Assembly: GCF_900103225.1 (NCBI RefSeq)
Contig: NZ_FNJH01000001.1
Coordinates: 265,178-329,177 of the forward strand
Reading direction: 5' to 3'
Length of the DNA stretch: 64,000 bases
Source of the DNA: Pseudomonas congelans
GTDB taxonomy: Bacteria > Pseudomonadota > Gammaproteobacteria > Pseudomonadales > Pseudomonadaceae
This document shows, piece after piece, positions 33,685 to 43,917 of the stretch; within the stretch, counting starts at the first letter, position 1, and every line of letters begins with the position of its first letter. Below the pieces are notes generated by a model that saw only the letters and a program-made list of their open reading frames with translations, was not told the DNA's origin and searched no databases. The translations under genes and the position numbers were made by a program.

Positions 33685-36348
33685 TTGAGTGATTCCGGTC
33701 GAGCTGATGCATTGCTGGCCCAGTTGCCCCGCGAAGGGCGCGGGCGGCTGAAGGTTTTCCTCGGCGCTGCGCCAGGCGTAGGCAAGACCTACGCAATGCT
33801 TCAGGCAGCCCACGCGCAGCTGCGTCAGGGCGTGAAGGTGCTGACGGGCGTGGTGGAAACCCATGGCCGCGCGGAAACCGAGGCGCTGCTCAACGGTCTG
33901 CCGCAACAGCCCTTGCTGCGCACTGATTATCGCGGCATGACCCTCGAAGAAATGGACCTCGACGCGCTGCTCAAGGCTGCGCCGAGCCTGGTACTGGTCG
34001 ACGAACTGGCGCACACCAATGCGCCCGGCAGTCGACACGCGAAACGCTGGCAGGATATTCAGGAACTGCTCGCCGCCGGCATCGATGTGTATACCACCGT
34101 CAACGTCCAGCACCTGGAAAGTCTGAATGACCAGGTGCGCGGCATCACCGGCGTGCAGGTGCGCGAAACGCTGCCGGACTGGGTGTTGCAGGAAGCCTTT
34201 GATCTGGTGCTGATCGACCTGCCGCCTCGTGAACTGCTGGAGCGCCTGCGCGACGGCAAGGTCTACGTGCCGGAGCAGGCGCGCGCGGCCATCGACGCCT
34301 TTTTTACCCAGACCAACCTCACTGCGCTGCGCGAAATGGCCATGCAGACCGCAGCGGCGCAGGTCGATAACGATCTGGCGCAGGGCTACCGGCAGTTGGG
34401 TCAGTCCGCTCCGGCGGTGCGCGGGCGGATGCTGGTCGGCATTGATGGCGACATGCACGCCGAGCGTCTGGTGCGCCACGCCAGCCGGGTGGCCCAGCGT
34501 CGCCATCTGCCGTGGAGTGCGGTGCACGTCGACGACGGGCAGACGCTGGACGAGCAGTCCCGCGCGCGTCTGCAAAGCGCTCAACAACTGGCCGAGCGGC
34601 TCGGCGGCGAGGCGGTTTCGTTGCGCGCCGGGGAGGTCGCCCGAACGCTGGTGCAGCACGCCATCGAGCGGCGCGCCAGTGTGGTGCTGGTCGGCCAGTC
34701 GCGCCGGCACTGGCGGCGCAAAGTCTTCGGCGGTGGTGTTGCCGCGCGTTTGCTGCGCGAAGGGCACGGGCTGGAAATCTCGGTGCTTGACGACAGCGAA
34801 GAGCTGCCCGATCAACCGCCGCGCGCGCGCCCGGCTCGCGAAGTGGTGTGGTTCGATTACGGCCTGGCAGTCATCGCTACGCTGGTCGCCAGTCTGGTCG
34901 CCTGGGGAGTTGCAGGCGTGTTGGCGCTGCCTAATATTTCCTTGATCTTTCTCGCCGCGGTATTGCTGGTCGCTGTGCGCAGCAGCATGGGCCCGGCGCT
35001 GGCGTGTGCCGGGTTATCGTTCCTGGCGTATGACTTTCTGTTCATTCCGCCGAGTTTTTCGCTGAATATCCAGCGCGAAGAAGACGTGCTGACACTGCTG
35101 TTTTTCCTGCTGATGTCGGCCCTGACCGGCAAACTGGCGGCGCGCCAACGCAGGCAACTGCAAGCGCTGCGCGATACCCAGGAGCAAACCAGCGAACTGC
35201 TCGACCTGTCACGCAAGATGACCGCCGCCACTGACGGCAAAGCGGTGTTCAGCGCCGCCGAACAGCATTTTTCCGGCTGGAAGGAACTGCACCTGTGTCT
35301 GGTCGACCGCGACGCAGAGGGCGGCTGGGTGGTCGAAACCGGCGGCCCGCTGACTTTCTCTGAAGCCGAGCGTGCTGCCGCCGACTGGGCCTGGAAGCAC
35401 GATCAACCCGCGGGCAGTGGCACTGGCACCTTGCCGTCTGGACGCTGGTGGTGGTGGCCGATCACCGCAGAAGAAGGGCCGTTGGCTCTATTGGGGGTCT
35501 GCGCGCGCGAAGGCCAGTCGTTCACCGCGCAGCATCGACGTCTGCTGGCCGCGCTCACCCAGCCACTGGCGCAGGCCCTGGCCCGTGCGCAATTGGCCCA
35601 AGAGCTTGAAGCCGCCCGTCTGCACGGCGAAACCGAGCAGCTGCGCAGCGCCTTGCTGGCTTCGGTGTCCCACGACCTGCGCACGCCGCTGACCTCGATG
35701 CGCGGCAGCATCGACAGCCTGCTGGCGTTGGGTGAAGCCATTCCACTGGAGGACCGCCGCGAGCTGCTGGAGGGCACTCGTGACGAAGCCGAGCGCCTGG
35801 ACCGCTATATCCAGAACCTGCTGGACATGACGCGTCTGGGGCATGGCGCCCTGAAGCTCGCCCGCGACTGGGTGTCGCCCGCCGATATCGTCGGCAGCGC
35901 GCTGAACCGGCTGCGTGCCGTACTGGCGCCATTGCAGGTCAGCACCCAGGTGACCGGCGAGCTGCCGTTACTGTACGTCCACGCGGCGTTGATCGAGCAG
36001 GCGCTGGTCAACGTGCTGGAGAACGCCGCACGCTTTTCTCCCCTTGGCGGGCGCTTGCAGGTGGCGGCGGGCGTGGTTGACAGCGAGCTGTTCTTCTCGG
36101 TGAGTGACGAAGGGCCGGGTATCCCCGAGGACGAGCGGGCGAAAATCTTCGACATGTTTTACACCGCCGCACGCGGTGACCGTGGCGGGCAGGGTACCGG
36201 GCTAGGGTTGGCGATCTGTCAGGGCATGATCGGTGCGCATGGCGGGCGACTGACTGTCGAGGAAGGTATCGACGGGCTGGGCACGCGCATCACCCTGTTT
36301 CTGCCATTACAGGCGCAGCCGGACGCCGAAATGGAGGAGCCAGCTTGA
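33685..36348 (+). CDS. kdpD: Sensor histidine kinase KdpD
   Basis: An 887-residue inner-membrane sensor kinase for potassium limitation or turgor. Domains in order: KdpD N-domain with Walker A GAAPGVGKT (near residue 28) and VLVDELAHTN, a universal-stress-like domain (about 250-370), four membrane helices (about 395-490), a GAF-like segment, the H-box SVSHDLRTPLTS (about 660), and the ATPase with NVLENAARFSP, DEGPGIPE and GTGLGLAI. The start is TTG at 33685, preceded by AAAGGCGG; no better start is present. It phosphorylates KdpE, whose gene follows 55 bp later. Confidence 0.95.
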   Translation: MSDSGRADALLAQLPREGRGRLKVFLGAAPGVGKTYAMLQAAHAQLRQGVKVLTGVVETHGRAETEALLNGLPQQPLLRTDYRGMTLEEMDLDALLKAAPSLVLVDELAHTNAPGSRHAKRWQDIQELLAAGIDVYTTVNVQHLESLNDQVRGITGVQVRETLPDWVLQEAFDLVLIDLPPRELLERLRDGKVYVPEQARAAIDAFFTQTNLTALREMAMQTAAAQVDNDLAQGYRQLGQSAPAVRGRMLVGIDGDMHAERLVRHASRVAQRRHLPWSAVHVDDGQTLDEQSRARLQSAQQLAERLGGEAVSLRAGEVARTLVQHAIERRASVVLVGQSRRHWRRKVFGGGVAARLLREGHGLEISVLDDSEELPDQPPRARPAREVVWFDYGLAVIATLVASLVAWGVAGVLALPNISLIFLAAVLLVAVRSSMGPALACAGLSFLAYDFLFIPPSFSLNIQREEDVLTLLFFLLMSALTGKLAARQRRQLQALRDTQEQTSELLDLSRKMTAATDGKAVFSAAEQHFSGWKELHLCLVDRDAEGGWVVETGGPLTFSEAERAAADWAWKHDQPAGSGTGTLPSGRWWWWPITAEEGPLALLGVCAREGQSFTAQHRRLLAALTQPLAQALARAQLAQELEAARLHGETEQLRSALLASVSHDLRTPLTSMRGSIDSLLALGEAIPLEDRRELLEGTRDEAERLDRYIQNLLDMTRLGHGALKLARDWVSPADIVGSALNRLRAVLAPLQVSTQVTGELPLLYVHAALIEQALVNVLENAARFSPLGGRLQVAAGVVDSELFFSVSDEGPGIPEDERAKIFDMFYTAARGDRGGQGTGLGLAICQGMIGAHGGRLTVEEGIDGLGTRITLFLPLQAQPDAEMEEPA

Positions 36349-36403
36349 GTCGATCATCGGTTACGCTAATGTCCATTGGCTGCATTGAAATGGCACGGTG
36401 ATC

Positions 36404-37096
36404 ATGAGTCAGACGGCAACTATTCTGGTGATCGACGACGAACCGCAGATTCGCAAATTCCTGCGTATCAGTCTCGCGTCCCAGGGCTACAAGGTACTGG
36501 AGGCCGCGACAGGCGCGGAGGGGCTGACCCAGGCAGCGCTGAACAAGCCGGACTTGCTGGTGCTCGACCTTGGGCTGCCGGACATGGACGGTCAGCAAGT
36601 GCTGAGCGAGTTTCGCGAGTGGTCGGCAGTGCCCGTGCTGGTGCTTTCAGTACGTGCCAGCGAGGCACAGAAAGTCCAGGCGCTGGACGCGGGGGCCAAC
36701 GATTACGTGACCAAGCCGTTTGGCATTCAGGAGTTTCTGGCCAGGATCCGCGCATTGCTCAGGCAGGTGTCGGGCAACGACAAGCCCGAGTCTGCCTTGC
36801 GTTTCGGCCCTCTCACGGTGGATCTGGCCTACCGGCGCGTGCTGCTCGATGAGCAGGAAGTGGCGCTGACCCGCAAGGAATACGCGGTGCTGGCGCAACT
36901 GGCGCGGCATCCCGGACGTGTCATTACCCAGCAACAATTGCTCAAGGATATCTGGGGGCCTACGCACACCGAAGACAGTCACTATCTGCGTATCGTGGTG
37001 GGGCATTTGCGACAGAAGCTGGCGGACGATCCGACCGCTCCCCGATTCATCCTCACCGAGCCTGGAATAGGGTATCGTCTGCTGGCTGATCACTAG
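36404..37096 (+). CDS. kdpE: KdpE, OmpR-family response regulator of kdp
   Basis: A 230-residue response regulator. The receiver domain has the acidic pair (VIDDEPQ), the phosphoacceptor aspartate in LLVLDLGLPDMDG, and the conserved lysine in YVTKPFG. The C-terminal winged-helix domain has LTRKEYAVLAQLARHPGRV and HYLRIVVGHLRQKL. ATG 36404 was chosen; a GTG two codons earlier is the first possible start. Phosphorylated KdpE should activate kdpFABC through the direct repeat at 28978-28994. Confidence 0.95.
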   Translation: MSQTATILVIDDEPQIRKFLRISLASQGYKVLEAATGAEGLTQAALNKPDLLVLDLGLPDMDGQQVLSEFREWSAVPVLVLSVRASEAQKVQALDAGANDYVTKPFGIQEFLARIRALLRQVSGNDKPESALRFGPLTVDLAYRRVLLDEQEVALTRKEYAVLAQLARHPGRVITQQQLLKDIWGPTHTEDSHYLRIVVGHLRQKLADDPTAPRFILTEPGIGYRLLADH

Positions 37097-37192
37097 ATGA
37101 AAAAAGCGAGCATAGCCCCGTGCTGCGGCACTTTTACTGCCCCGCACCGTCAAAGCCGCACACTCCCTGTTCACTCTTGAGGTAACACCCGC

Positions 37193-37471
37193 ATGAAAGC
37201 CCTTATCTGTCTGCCATTGCTTGTTTTGGTTCTTGCAGGTTGTGCTGGCAAGACCGGATATCGCGACAGCTGTGCCACTCAGCTCGACGCTGCCTGGCAT
37301 GAGCTTGATCTGGCCAAGGCTGAAGGCTTCGCCGGAACGGTCAGTTACTCCAAGGCCTTGTCGCTGCTGACGGGCGCCAAGACTCAGCAGCAGTTTGAAG
37401 CGTTTGAAGGCTGCACCGAAAAATCCGAAAAAGCCCGCTTCTATATCCGTGAGTCCCGCGCTGGCCGTTGA
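37193..37471 (+). CDS. Small lipoprotein, function unknown
   Basis: A 92-residue protein with a lipoprotein signal (LVLVLAGC, lipobox cysteine at residue 17). The mature part has two more cysteines (DSCATQLD and FEGCTEKS) and is predicted mostly helical. It starts at ATG 37193 after TTGAGGTAAC, 96 bp downstream of kdpE. Outer-membrane anchoring is likely because no aspartate follows the lipobox cysteine. The role is unknown. Confidence 0.75.
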   Translation: MKALICLPLLVLVLAGCAGKTGYRDSCATQLDAAWHELDLAKAEGFAGTVSYSKALSLLTGAKTQQQFEAFEGCTEKSEKARFYIRESRAGR

Positions 37472-37975
37472 TAAGTTGACGATTCCGGGGCATGGGAGCA
37501 CTGGCTATCGCTCCCACGCTCCGCGTGGCAATGCATTTCGTGACGCCCTGCGTCAAACAGCGGTTCTGTCGCTTCAGTGATTTCTCCATCTGGCTCAAGG
37601 CACCTTTCCGCCCCTCGGCGAGTTACTTTGATGAAGCCAAAGTAACCAAAGCCTTTCGCTCCTGTTTCCGGCCCGACTTCGTCGGGTTCCTTCGCCCTGT
37701 CACTCATGTCGCACCCTGCGTCGTCAGTACCATCGTGGTCGAAAAGCGCTTTAGAGCAATTGGGCTAAAGGCACGGCTCGGGAACTGATGATTATCGTCC
37801 CCACGCTCCGCGTGCGGATGCCGTTCGTGACGCTCCGCGTCACAAATCTTCAGCCTGGCGAGACAGTAGGCCTAACCAACTCTGGCGAAACGGCCTACGC
37901 TCACTTTAAAGTGTTCGGACACTAGCATCGCTTGCAGTCCCACAGTCATGACGCAGTTGCCGGAAGGGGCTTTTG
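37472..37975. repeat. Non-coding region with composite dispersed repeat (copy 1)
   Basis: About 500 bp without a convincing gene. It holds the same blocks in the same order as the stretch at 55,440-55,755: a TTCGTGACGC...GCGTCA segment, CCGCCCCTCGGCGAGT with ACTTTGA...CCAAAGT, GGCCCGACTTCGTCGGGTTC (37670-37689), and GTACCATCGTGGTCGAAAAGC. Further copies of the short motif CGTGACGCTCCGCGTCAC occur near 37,830. The motifs are partly palindromic and resemble extragenic repeat families of Pseudomonas. Confidence 0.7.
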
Positions 37976-38889
<914 letters not shown>

Positions 38890-38893
<4 letters not shown>

Positions 38894-39846
38894 TCGAACC
38901 GCTCAAACCGCTCTGGCAACGCTGGCTGTCGAGGCGAATTCCTCCAGCGTCACGCATTACCCTCGACCACCGGCGCATTTTCATCATGCCGACACGCACC
39001 GGCATGATTTACGCGTTAGTGCTGGTGCTCATGCTGCTGGTAGCGATCAATTATCAGAACAGCCTGGCCTACGGGTTGACCTTTCTACTGCTGTCGATAG
39101 GCGTGCTGGCCATCCTGCACACCTACCGCAACGTCAGCGGTCTGATTCTGAGTGCAGGCGTGGCGCGTTCGGTATTCGTCGGCGAGCCGGTGCAATTGCG
39201 CCTGCGTCTGGAAAGTGCCGGTCAGGCTCACCATGCATTGGGGTTGGGTTGGAGCGCGACAGCGTTGCAGTCAGGCGACGTACTGCCCAGGGCGCTGACC
39301 GACCTGGAACTGACTCTGCCCGCCGAAAAGCGCGGCTGGCTGCACGCGCCGAGGCTGCGGATCGAGAGCGTGTTTCCGCTGGGCATCTTTCGCGCCTGGA
39401 GCTGGCTCGACCTGGAGCTGAGCGCCTTGATCTATCCTCGGCCATTGTCCGGAGCCATGCCGCTGCTCAAGGGCGTGCAACCGCATGCCGAGGACGATGG
39501 CCATGCCACTCAAGGGGCCGGCGTCGATGATTATCAGGGCCTGCGCAGCTACCAGCCGGGTGACAATCGCAGTCGTCTGCACTGGAAAGCGTATTCCCGC
39601 GGGCAGGGGCTGCTGATCAAGGATTTCACCGACCTCAGTGGTCATGACCTGTGCCTGGACTTCATGGCGCTGGGCGGGGGTATCGAGGAGCGTCTGTCGC
39701 GCCTGTGTTATTGGGTGCTGGAGCTGTCGCAGCGGCAGCAGCCGTTTGCCCTGCGGCTGCCGGGCTTTCTGTCGGCGGTGGACAGCGGTGATGCGCACCG
39801 CGAAGTCTGCCTGCGCGCCCTTGCGCTGTACGGCCATCGATCATGA
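38890..39846 (+). CDS. DUF58 domain protein, MoxR partner
   Basis: About 318 residues. Two membrane helices near the N-terminus (MIYALVLVLMLLVAINY, FLLLSIGVLAILHTY) are followed by a cytoplasmic beta domain and the DUF58 signature (LRSYQPGDNRSRLHWKAYSR). The start is uncertain: TTG 38890 overlaps the moxR stop and has GAGG ten bases upstream; GTG 38863 would add nine residues. The protein probably serves with MoxR and the following transglutaminase in envelope-linked protein assembly; the exact function of this trio is not established. Confidence 0.88.
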
Positions 39847-41852
39847 ACGCCAAGGTCAAGGCAGTTGCCGCCACGCCCATTCCGCGTGTCAGCCTTACCT
39901 GGCTGCTGGTAGCGCAGGCACTGGTGGTGTTGCCGTTCGCGTTGCATGTCCCGGTGTCGATCATGATCCTCTGGCTCGGTTGCACGGTGTGGCGCGTTCA
40001 GGCGTTCAGGATGCGCGTGCGATTGCCCGGCACCTGGGTCAAGTCCGGGTTGCTGGTAGGCACCGCAGGTGGCGTTTATCTGGCACGCGGCAGCCTGGTC
40101 GGGCTGGATGCAGGGGCTGCGTTACTGGTGGCCGCATTCGTTCTGAAAATGCTGGAAATGAACAATCGCCGTGACGCGCGCGTGCTGATTTTTCTCGGCT
40201 TCTTCTGCGTGGCGGTCGGCTATCTGTTTGAAGACAACCTGCTGTGGGCGCTCTTCAGTCTGCTGCCGGTCGGCGCACTGCTGGCAGCGCTGATCGGCCT
40301 GCAACACTCGGACCTGGCTAGCAGGTCGGCGGACACGCTCAAGCTGGCATTCAAGCTCATGGCGCAGGCACTGCCGTTGATGCTCCTGCTGTTTCTGTTC
40401 TTTCCGCGTCTGGACCCCCTCTGGTCGCTGCCGCAGCCGAGCAACAAAGGCGTCACCGGCCTCTCGGACAACATGGCACCCGGCGACATGGCGGAGCTGA
40501 GCAAATCGCCCGCGCTGGTGTTTCGCGCCAGTTTTGAAGGGCCGATCCCGGCGCGCAATCAGCTGTACTGGCGCGGTCTGACCCTTGAGCAGTTCGATGG
40601 GCGTCGCTGGTCGCAGTCGGCCCGCGCCCAGACCGTACAGATTGCGCAGTGGGAGAAGCGCGGTGAGCCGTTGGTTTACAGCGTTGTCATGGAAGCCAGC
40701 GGCCGGCCCTGGTTGCCGAGCCTCGACGTGGCAGAGACCACCTTGCCGGACGTGCGGCAGATGAGCGACTTCCGCCTGCAGCGCAGACGCCCCGTCGAGC
40801 AGTCGCTGCTGTACGCCGTCAACTCATGGCCGCAGAGTGTCCGTGATCCGCTGTCCAGCGAGCAGATCCAGCGTCAGGACCTGCAATTGCCTGCCAAGGG
40901 CAACGATCAGGCGCGGCAATGGGCCGATGAACTGCGCCGTCGCTACGCCACTCCTGACGCCATGGTCGCGGCGATGCTCGGTTACTTCAGCGATCAGCCG
41001 TTTCACTACACCCTCAAGCCGGTGCCACTGGGCAATGACAGCATCGATGAATTCCTGTTTGCCAGTCGTCAGGGTTTTTGCGCCCACTACGCCGGTGCCA
41101 TGACCTTTGTCCTGCGCGCGGCGGGCATTCCGGCACGGGTGGTGGCCGGGTATCAGGGCGGCGAAGTGAACCCTGAAGGGCAGTACCTGACTGTCCGCCA
41201 GTTCGACGCGCATGCCTGGGTGGAATACTGGCAGCCGGGCGTGGGCTGGCGCAGCGTCGACCCGACTGCAGCCGTGGCGCCGCAACGTATCGAGCAAGGT
41301 CTGGAGCAGGCGCTGGCCGCGGACGAAGCGTTTCTGCAGGATTCGCCCTATTCAGCGTTGCGCTACCGCAACGTGCCTTGGGTCAACGCCCTGCGCCTCA
41401 GTTGGGATAACCTTAATTACGGCTGGCAGCGCTGGGTGCTGGGCTATCAGGGACAACAGCAGTTACAAATTCTTGGTCGCTGGTTTTCAGGGTTCCAGGC
41501 GCCGGCTTTTATCCTGGGGACCCTGTTTTCACTGGGCCTGGTGGCGTTATGGCTGTTCAAACCCTGGCAACGCGAAAGCGACTCGCAACTGCGCGTGTTC
41601 AACGCCTTTGAACGCTTGCTCGCCCGCCATGGTCTGCGTCGTATGCCGGGTGAAGGCGCTGACGCATTCTGCCGCAGGGCGGTGCTCAATTTTCCGCAGC
41701 ATGCCGAGGCCATTGAAGGTTTCATCCGCGAATTTCAGGCGCAGCGCTACGCTGGGCGGCTGGCCTCGGCAAGCCGCTTGAGGCAGGCACTGAGTACACT
41801 GCGCCGTGGTCTGCCATGGAGGTTGTCAGCCGTCAGGGACAGGCATTCATGA
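39843..41852 (+). CDS. tgpA: TgpA-type membrane transglutaminase-like protein (DUF3488)
   Basis: A 669-residue inner-membrane protein. An N-terminal bundle of five or six helices (about residues 15-190) carries DUF3488. A periplasmic transglutaminase domain follows, with its cysteine in SRQGFCAHYAGAMTF, histidine in FDAHAWVEYW and aspartate in RSVDPTAAV. One helix near residue 560 and a C-terminal cytoplasmic DUF4129-like domain complete it. The start ATG overlaps the DUF58 stop (ATGA). In P. aeruginosa the homologue TgpA is essential and has a periplasmic transglutaminase domain. Confidence 0.9.
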   Translation: MNAKVKAVAATPIPRVSLTWLLVAQALVVLPFALHVPVSIMILWLGCTVWRVQAFRMRVRLPGTWVKSGLLVGTAGGVYLARGSLVGLDAGAALLVAAFVLKMLEMNNRRDARVLIFLGFFCVAVGYLFEDNLLWALFSLLPVGALLAALIGLQHSDLASRSADTLKLAFKLMAQALPLMLLLFLFFPRLDPLWSLPQPSNKGVTGLSDNMAPGDMAELSKSPALVFRASFEGPIPARNQLYWRGLTLEQFDGRRWSQSARAQTVQIAQWEKRGEPLVYSVVMEASGRPWLPSLDVAETTLPDVRQMSDFRLQRRRPVEQSLLYAVNSWPQSVRDPLSSEQIQRQDLQLPAKGNDQARQWADELRRRYATPDAMVAAMLGYFSDQPFHYTLKPVPLGNDSIDEFLFASRQGFCAHYAGAMTFVLRAAGIPARVVAGYQGGEVNPEGQYLTVRQFDAHAWVEYWQPGVGWRSVDPTAAVAPQRIEQGLEQALAADEAFLQDSPYSALRYRNVPWVNALRLSWDNLNYGWQRWVLGYQGQQQLQILGRWFSGFQAPAFILGTLFSLGLVALWLFKPWQRESDSQLRVFNAFERLLARHGLRRMPGEGADAFCRRAVLNFPQHAEAIEGFIREFQAQRYAGRLASASRLRQALSTLRRGLPWRLSAVRDRHS

Positions 41853-41876
41853 ATCAGTATGTCGAAGGGGAATTGC

Positions 41877-42638
41877 ATGTCTTCAATGGTGGATCATCTA
41901 GTCGCCGAAGTGCTGGCGCTGGATGTCAAATTGCTCGCGTGTCAGGCACGTCTTGCTGTTTCGACTGACAGCGAAGCGCTGCACGATTTACGTACCACGG
42001 TGCGTCGTCTGCGCAGCGTACTGCGGCCCCTGCGGGAAAATCCGAGTGCGGCAGAGCTGGAAGAGGCGGCCAAGGCGGTCGGCCAACTGACCACGCCGCT
42101 GCGTGACATGCAGGTGCTCGCCGGGTTTCTTGAAGAGCAGGGTTTGAACGAGGCCGCGTTTACACGCAACCGCTACCTGGAAACCTCCTGCCCAAAGGTC
42201 GCCAGCTCGCCCGAGCTGACCCGTCTGCTCAAGCTGATTGACCGGTTCCCGGAAATGCTGCGCCTGCAGCAGCGCCAGGGCATGTTGCGGGGGCTGCGCA
42301 AGACCATTGAAAAACGCATGGACAAGCAATGGCACAAGCTGCGTGTGGCCATCGCCGAGCCGGGGCACGATCGGCATGACCTTCGCTTGCTGATCAAGCG
42401 CGTGCGATACGCTGCTGAAGCCTATCCACAACTCAGCCACCAGCCCAAAAATATGCGCGCCCGGCTCAAATCCGCACAAGGCGAACTGGGCGACTGGCAC
42501 GATCATCTGCAATGGCTGGCGCAGGCTGCGGAGCAGCCCGATCTGGCACCCTGCGTGCCGGGCTGGCAAATAGGCATAGTCCGTGCCGAACGCAAGGCCG
42601 AAGCGTCGCTGAAACGCTTGGCCAAGGCCTGCTTCTGA
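41877..42638 (+). CDS. CHAD domain protein
   Basis: A 253-residue helical protein with the conserved histidine and basic residues of the CHAD family: ALHDLRTTVRRLRSVLRPL near residue 40 and RHDLRLLIKRVRYAAEAY near residue 180. CHAD domains bind inorganic polyphosphate. No CYTH domain is attached. ATG 41877 was chosen because AAGGGG lies seven bases upstream; an earlier in-frame ATG at 41859 lacks a site. It is 24 bp downstream of tgpA and may be cotranscribed. Confidence 0.87.
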   Translation: MSSMVDHLVAEVLALDVKLLACQARLAVSTDSEALHDLRTTVRRLRSVLRPLRENPSAAELEEAAKAVGQLTTPLRDMQVLAGFLEEQGLNEAAFTRNRYLETSCPKVASSPELTRLLKLIDRFPEMLRLQQRQGMLRGLRKTIEKRMDKQWHKLRVAIAEPGHDRHDLRLLIKRVRYAAEAYPQLSHQPKNMRARLKSAQGELGDWHDHLQWLAQAAEQPDLAPCVPGWQIGIVRAERKAEASLKRLAKACF

Positions 42639-42757
42639 TCCGGTAATTTGTCGTGAGGCAAGTCATTCAGGCCGCAAAAATGGCCATTATGCGGCCTGTC
42701 GTCAACTAAGAGGATGGTTATCATCCATCCCCTTGTGTGTTGACGTGTGGAGTGAGC

Positions 42758-43555
42758 ATGACCTTTTCCGAACTGATCGATGCGCTGCGTCGTGATCCGC
42801 GCTCTGTCACGATCCCTGCCGAATGGTCGCAGGGGCGTGCCTGCTTTGGCGGGCTGATGGCTGCGCTGACCTACGAAGCGATGCGTGCAGAGGTGCCCGA
42901 AGGGCGGCCGGTTCGCTCGCTGGCAATTACCTTTGTCGGGCCGGCCGCCCCCGGAGTGCCAATTGCTTTCGAGGTCGACATCCTGCGCCATGGCAAAGCA
43001 GTCAGTCAGGTGCTTGGACGCGCCATGCAGAACGGTCAAGTGATGACCCTGATACAAGGCAGCTTCGGTGCCCCTCGGGAATCAATGATCACCTTTGCCG
43101 CAGAGGCCGCGCCGCTCCTCAAACCGGTGGAAGAATGCCCGGACCTGCCTTTCGCCAGCGGCGTGATGCCTGATTACCTACGTTTCATGGATATCCGCTG
43201 GGCGTTGGGCGGCATGCCGTTCAGCAATACCCCATCACCGGCGATTGGCGGCTACGTGCGCTTTCGCGATGAACCGCACGCCACGCCCATGAGCGAAGCG
43301 CACATTCTGGCCCTGGTGGACACCTGGCCGCCTGCGGTGTTGCCGCACCTGGACAAGCCGGCACCCGGCAGTTCACTGACCTGGACTATTGAGTTCGTCC
43401 AGCCCCAACCGTCGCTCGATACCCAGCAGTGGTGCAGCTACCGCGCAGTCATCGAGCATGCCCGCGATGGCTATGGTCATACCGCCGCGGCATTGTGGAG
43501 CCCCGACGGCGAGCTGATCGCAATCAGTCGCCAGACGGTCACCGTGTTTGGCTGA
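42758..43555 (+). CDS. Acyl-CoA thioesterase family protein (double hotdog)
   Basis: A 265-residue protein of the TesB-like thioesterase superfamily. It shows two hotdog halves: GRACFGGLMAALTYEAM with PVRSLAITFVGPAAPG in the first, and PSPAIGGYVRFRDEP followed by LTWTIEFVQPQP and GHTAAALWSPDGELIAISRQT in the second. It probably hydrolyses acyl-CoA, with unknown chain preference. ATG 42758 follows GGAGTGAGC; an in-frame ATG seven codons earlier has no ribosome site. Confidence 0.85.
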   Translation: MTFSELIDALRRDPRSVTIPAEWSQGRACFGGLMAALTYEAMRAEVPEGRPVRSLAITFVGPAAPGVPIAFEVDILRHGKAVSQVLGRAMQNGQVMTLIQGSFGAPRESMITFAAEAAPLLKPVEECPDLPFASGVMPDYLRFMDIRWALGGMPFSNTPSPAIGGYVRFRDEPHATPMSEAHILALVDTWPPAVLPHLDKPAPGSSLTWTIEFVQPQPSLDTQQWCSYRAVIEHARDGYGHTAAALWSPDGELIAISRQTVTVFG

Positions 43556-43567
43556 CCGGTATCCTCA

Positions 43568-43810
43568 TCAAGGTTTGCGAGCAGCCCGCGCGGCGTCCTG
43601 GCGCTGGAAAGCCAGCGCCGCCACCAGGCCGATAACGCCGATGGCAACCGATGAAAGGCTTTCGGAAAACAGGCCGTTGAGGATCAGCAGGGCCGCCAGA
43701 ATGAACAGCGGTACGGCGATCAGGTACAGGGCCAGACTGGTCGAGTGCTCCTGACTGTCGTTGCTGTCACGCCATTGATTCAACTGCAGATCGGAAAGTG
43801 GCTTGTTCAT
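43568..43810 (-). CDS. Small two-helix membrane protein
   Basis: An 80-residue protein with a polar N-terminus and two hydrophobic segments (LALYLIAVPLFILAALLIL and VAIGVIGLVAALAFQ) joined by a short loop. It is convergent with the thioesterase gene, 12 bp between stops. Function unknown. Confidence 0.7.
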   Translation of the reverse strand: MNKPLSDLQLNQWRDSNDSQEHSTSLALYLIAVPLFILAALLILNGLFSESLSSVAIGVIGLVAALAFQRQDAARAARKP

Positions 43811-43917
43811 GATGCGGTCCTCTTCAGGTAACGCGTAAAGCGTCGTTCAATGCCTGAAGGGTAGGCCCGCGCGCAGGTGGCTGACGAGTCAAGCCTGTCT
43901 ATCGCGGTGATAGCCTG

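Noticed and set aside
33586..34815. 409-codon minus-strand frame opposite kdpD
   Set aside because: Antisense of a clear KdpD coding region, with no own start signal or domain.
37492..37788. 98-codon frame in the repeat region after the lipoprotein gene
   Set aside because: It runs through the dispersed repeat blocks also found at 55.5 kb, where the frame is not kept.
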